In this document: positions 61,210 to 64,000 of the stretch, piece after piece
How the letters are laid out: every line of letters starts with the position of its first letter
Numbering within the stretch: position 1 is the stretch's first letter
NCBI GenBank assembly: GCA_015488115.1
Contig: WFOK01000070.1
Location: 1 to 64,000 of the forward strand
Length of the DNA stretch: 64,000 nt
Reading direction: 5' to 3'
From: Mariprofundaceae bacterium
Lineage (GTDB): Bacteria > Pseudomonadota > Zetaproteobacteria > Mariprofundales > Mariprofundaceae
Translations under genes and position numbers: made by a program
The notes under the pieces: generated by a model
The model's database searches: none
What the model was told of the DNA's origin: nothing
Seen by the model: the letters and a program-made list of their open reading frames with translations, nothing else

Positions 61210-62584
61210 GCTCATCCCCTTCCCCGGTTTCCTCGGACAACAAGGCTGCCAACCGCTTCTCGTCAAACGACGGCTTGTCAACCCGCAGAAAAACCGCATT
61301 CTCTTCTGGCACTACCCTTGCCTCATGAACACCTGGAAGCTCAAGAAGCCGGCGCTCAAGCCTCTCGGCGGAAACAACGCGCTTCCCGTCCACATGGGCC
61401 ATCAGAGACGACTTCATGGCCGGCATGCGCTGATGCCAGGCCAGGAGCAACCACACCAGCATGAGGGCCGCGCAGGCATAGAACACGCCGCCAACGCCGT
61501 GTTCGCCGAGCATCCATCCACCAAGCGAGCCTCCAAAAAAGGCCCCCAGAAATTGCGAGGTTGAGTACACGCCCATGGCCGTCCCCTTGGCATCGATGGG
61601 CGCCATGCGGGAAATCAGCGAGGGTAGCGTGGCCTCAAGCACATTGTACGAAACGAAGAAGACAAACAATCCGAGGATGACCGCAGTCAGGCCCTCATGA
61701 AACGAGCCGAGCATCAGCCCGGACAGCATTACGCCTGCAATGGCCGTCAGGAACACCGCCCTCATTTTCCCGCGTTTTTCGGCCAGAATGATCAACGGCA
61801 CCATGACCGCCATGGCCACGACAAGCACCGGCAGATAGACCCAGGGATGGTGAAGCGATTCGATATGAAGCCCATCCCGAAGGACAAATGGCAGGGCCAC
61901 GAACATGGCTGTCATGACGCCATGCAAGGCAAAGATGCCAAAATCCAGCCGCAACAATTGCGCATCACCTAGAATGCGGCGAAAGTCCGTGGGAACGGCC
62001 TCGGCGTCGCGGTGCCGGATGGTCTGGCGGGGAGTTGGAACAACCAGATAAAGGACGGCGATGGACACAAGGGCCAGCACGGCCGTGGCCCAGAAAATCC
62101 CCGGCACGCCAATCAGAGCATCGATCCAGGGGCCGAGGATCAGGGCAACCGTGAAGGACATGCCGATGGTCATGCCAATGACGGCCATGGCGCGCAGGCG
62201 GACATCCTCACGGGTCAGATCAGCCAACAGAGCAGTCAGCGCAGCGGCAATGGCCCCGGCCCCCTGCAGCGCACGCCCGATGATGATCCACCAAATGGAA
62301 TCAGCCAGTGCTGCAACAACGCTGCCCAAAGCAAAGATCATCAAACCAGCCGCAATCACCGGCTTTCGACCAATCCTGTCGGACAGCCAGCCGAACGGAA
62401 TCTGCAGCAGGGCCATGGTCAGGCCATAGGCGCCGAGAGCCAGGCCAACCAGCATGGGGGTATGATCCTTCAAGGTCTCGGCATACAAGGCGAAAACGGG
62501 AAGAATCAGAAACAGGCCGAGCATCCTCAGGCCGTAAATGCCTGCAATAGCAAAGACGCTACGCCTTTCCTGTGCTTGAAACAT
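61199..62584 (-). CDS. YajR-like MFS transporter with C-terminal YAM-type domain
   Basis: This is a twelve-span major facilitator protein. The N-half reads very like E. coli YajR: LRMLGLFLILPVFALY, GAYGLTMALLQIPFGWLSDRIGRKPVI (motif A), GRALQGAGAIAAALTALLADLTREDVR. After the last span (about residue 395) there is a soluble tail of about 65 residues (SAERLERRLLELPGVHEARVV...), which corresponds to the ferredoxin-like YAM domain of YajR. The substrate is unknown. ATG at 62584 lies 4 bases after GGAGG. It heads a transcript with gpmI and possibly the SulP gene. Confidence 0.87.
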   Translation of the reverse strand: MFQAQERRSVFAIAGIYGLRMLGLFLILPVFALYAETLKDHTPMLVGLALGAYGLTMALLQIPFGWLSDRIGRKPVIAAGLMIFALGSVVAALADSIWWIIIGRALQGAGAIAAALTALLADLTREDVRLRAMAVIGMTIGMSFTVALILGPWIDALIGVPGIFWATAVLALVSIAVLYLVVPTPRQTIRHRDAEAVPTDFRRILGDAQLLRLDFGIFALHGVMTAMFVALPFVLRDGLHIESLHHPWVYLPVLVVAMAVMVPLIILAEKRGKMRAVFLTAIAGVMLSGLMLGSFHEGLTAVILGLFVFFVSYNVLEATLPSLISRMAPIDAKGTAMGVYSTSQFLGAFFGGSLGGWMLGEHGVGGVFYACAALMLVWLLLAWHQRMPAMKSSLMAHVDGKRVVSAERLERRLLELPGVHEARVVPEENAVFLRVDKPSFDEKRLAALLSEETGEGDEHDA

Positions 62585-62701
62585 CATGCCTCCTTGGTTC
62601 CGATCATCCGAAAAGGGCACGCATGCTAGCACTGCATCCGGCAGGATTCATGGTCAAAATCCCTCTTGCTGGGAATCCATGTCAGCGGCAGGCTGCGCCC
62701 G
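62585..62701. promoter_or_regulatory. Divergent control region between the MFS and antiporter genes
   Basis: This 117-bp gap must hold both promoters. On the minus strand an extended -10-like TGCTAGCAT near 62620 has no good -35. TTGACC, also on the minus strand near 62655, has no good -10. No firm promoter can be called on either strand. Confidence 0.3.
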
Positions 62702-64000
62702 ATGTTTCCGGAACTGGCCAACCCGACCTCGGCTTTCGTCATTGCTGTCCTCGTAGCCATCTCGGCCCAGATGCTGGCGACAAGAATGCGCGTTCCCGCC
62801 ATCCTGCTGTGGCTGATTGCAGGCATGGCCCTCGGTCCGTTCGGGCTGCATCTTCTTCATGTCGAAAGCATCAAGCCGGCCCTTCACCCTCTCGTTGAAC
62901 TTGGACTGGCCATCATCCTGTTCGAAGGCGGGCTGAGCCTGAACCTGAAAGCCCTGCGAGAGAATGGATGGATCGTCGGGCGTCTTGTTCTGTTCGGTCC
63001 CGCCGTCACGATGGCCTTTGCCGGAGGCGCAGCCTACTATCTTGCGGGCATGGACCTCGGACTGGCGCTGCTTTTCGGCGCGCTCGTGTCCGTGGGTGGC
63101 CCAACGGTCATCCTGCCCATCGTCCGGCAATTGCGACTGTCCCGGAGCGTCAGCCACATCCTGACCGGCGAGGCCATGCTCATCGACGTGTTCGGCGCCA
63201 TTCTGTCCATCGTCATGCTGCAGTTCGTGCTTTCAGCTGACGCCATGCCCCCCCGCGACATCGCCGTAAACATCCTGTTCAAGGCGGCCATTGGAACAGC
63301 CGTTGGCCTGATCGGCACCCATCTTCTCGTATGGTTGCTCAGATCGGCATGGCTGCAGGAAACCGAAAGCCGCTCGATCCTGACCTTGGCCTGGTCTTGG
63401 GGGCTGTTCCTGCTTGCCGACCAGATCAGCGCCCAGGCAGGGCTTCTGGCCATGCTGGTTGCAGGAAGCTATCTACAGAAATTCGACCTGCCGGATATTC
63501 AACGACTGCGACATTTCAAGGGCAGCCTTTCCATGCTTCTCATTTCCGTCCTGTTCGTGCTGTTGGCGGCCGACCTTGATCTATCCGTTGTGCGCCGCTA
63601 TCTCTGGGAAGGCATCATCATCTTCGTGATCTTGCTGGTTGCCGCCCGTCCGGTCACGACCCTGTTGTCCTGCATTGGCAGTCGGATCAGGCGCAATGAG
63701 ATGCTCTTCATCGCGGGCATGGCGCCGCGCGGCGTCGTGGCTGCGGCCATCACCTCGCTGTTTGCGATCGTGCTCCATGACCAAGGGTTCAAGGGCAGCG
63801 ACATGCTGCTCGCGCTCGTCTACATCATCATCATTGCCTCCATTCTTTTCTACAGCCTGATCGCAGCTCCTCTGAGAAACGCGTTGAACGTCGCCGGATC
63901 CGATGAACGATCGGTGCTGATTGTCGGCGGTGGACAGATGGGGTCGGAAGTCGGCCGGGTGCTTGGCGAAGACAGGGAAGTGCGTTTCCTCGACCTCAAC
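62702..64000 (+). CDS. Cation/proton antiporter with C-terminal TrkA-N domain (partial)
   Basis: The frame is open from ATG 62702 to the window edge, giving 433 residues without a stop. About twelve hydrophobic segments of a monovalent cation:proton antiporter (CPA) domain fill residues 1-395: VPAILLWLIAGMALGPFGL, LGLAIILFEGGLSLNLKAL, LTGEAMLIDVFGAI, and MAPRGVVAAAI near residue 345. A Rossmann strand typical of a TrkA-N/RCK domain follows (SVLIVGGGQMGSEVGRVLG near residue 410). Na+ or K+ exchange for H+ is likely. It diverges from the MFS gene; the ribosome site is weak (GCAGG). Confidence 0.88.
   Translation, partial: MFPELANPTSAFVIAVLVAISAQMLATRMRVPAILLWLIAGMALGPFGLHLLHVESIKPALHPLVELGLAIILFEGGLSLNLKALRENGWIVGRLVLFGPAVTMAFAGGAAYYLAGMDLGLALLFGALVSVGGPTVILPIVRQLRLSRSVSHILTGEAMLIDVFGAILSIVMLQFVLSADAMPPRDIAVNILFKAAIGTAVGLIGTHLLVWLLRSAWLQETESRSILTLAWSWGLFLLADQISAQAGLLAMLVAGSYLQKFDLPDIQRLRHFKGSLSMLLISVLFVLLAADLDLSVVRRYLWEGIIIFVILLVAARPVTTLLSCIGSRIRRNEMLFIAGMAPRGVVAAAITSLFAIVLHDQGFKGSDMLLALVYIIIIASILFYSLIAAPLRNALNVAGSDERSVLIVGGGQMGSEVGRVLGEDREVRFLDLN

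Noticed and set aside
1-64000. CRISPR arrays, tRNA or rRNA genes, prophage or defence systems
   Set aside because: No spaced direct repeats, tRNA-like cloverleaf ends, rRNA-like stretches or phage/defence proteins were noticed; coding density leaves almost no room for them.

Overview
The window is a densely packed stretch of a proteobacterial chromosome with moderately high GC. The clues to lineage are an LPS-type outer membrane (lpxA/B/D/I, bamA, skp), type IV pilus retraction ATPases (pilT, pilU), an Rnf complex, an E. coli-type ilvD and a type 1 IscR box. The order rpsB-tsf-pyrH-frr-uppS-cdsA-dxr-rseP-bamA-skp-lpxD-fabZ-lpxA-lpxI-lpxB, with LpxI in place of LpxH, resembles alpha-, zeta- and some deep gammaproteobacteria. 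I cannot fix the class from sequence alone. No tRNA, rRNA or CRISPR was seen.

Layout. (i) 1-154: end of an ISNCY-like insertion sequence cut by the window edge. (ii) 155-8834: a leftward cobalamin regulon of nine genes (btuB-tonB-btuF-bluB-cbiB-cobD-cobS-btuC-btuD) behind a well-preserved cobalamin riboswitch. It covers uptake across both membranes, lower-ligand (DMB) synthesis and nucleotide-loop assembly. (iii) 8946-17122: leftward rnfABCDGE, an unlisted 52-residue membrane protein, a MIF-like tautomerase, then def-fmt-rsmB. (iv) 17200-20731: apbC flanked by two inverted copies of a 94-bp MITE with TA target duplications, then an ABC-2 exporter and erpA, the latter with an IscR type 1 box on its promoter. 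(v) 20772-24029: apbE, pilT, pilU. (vi) 24024-32196: leftward yceD-rpmF-plsX-fabHDG-acpP-fabF-pabB-plsC with a good promoter inside the end of lpxB. (vii) 32193-46492: the translation, isoprenoid, outer-membrane-assembly and lipid A operon. (viii) 46513-49052: ilvD and an M50 peptidase. (ix) 49177-57315: rightward nadA-ompA-like-LOG-tldD-pmbA-adenosine kinase-beta-carbonic anhydrase. (x) 57312-62584: leftward YajR-like MFS, gpmI and a SulP-STAS-cyclic-nucleotide-domain transporter. (xi) a partial cation/proton antiporter at the right edge.

How it fits together. The Rnf module, ApbE (which attaches FMN to RnfD/RnfG), ApbC and ErpA (Fe-S delivery) lie together and form a flavin/iron-sulfur neighbourhood. 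Phospholipid, fatty-acid, lipid A and undecaprenyl genes give a nearly complete envelope-building cluster. Most genes inside operons overlap by 1-26 nt, often through ATGA, GTGA or TGATG junctions, and several use GTG or TTG starts.

No wholly new system stands out. The most unusual items are the MITE pair around apbC, one copy of which landed exactly in two overlapping convergent stop codons; the IscR box at erpA; a perfect inverted repeat on the nadA promoter; and the small membrane protein and MIF homologue appended to the rnf operon.
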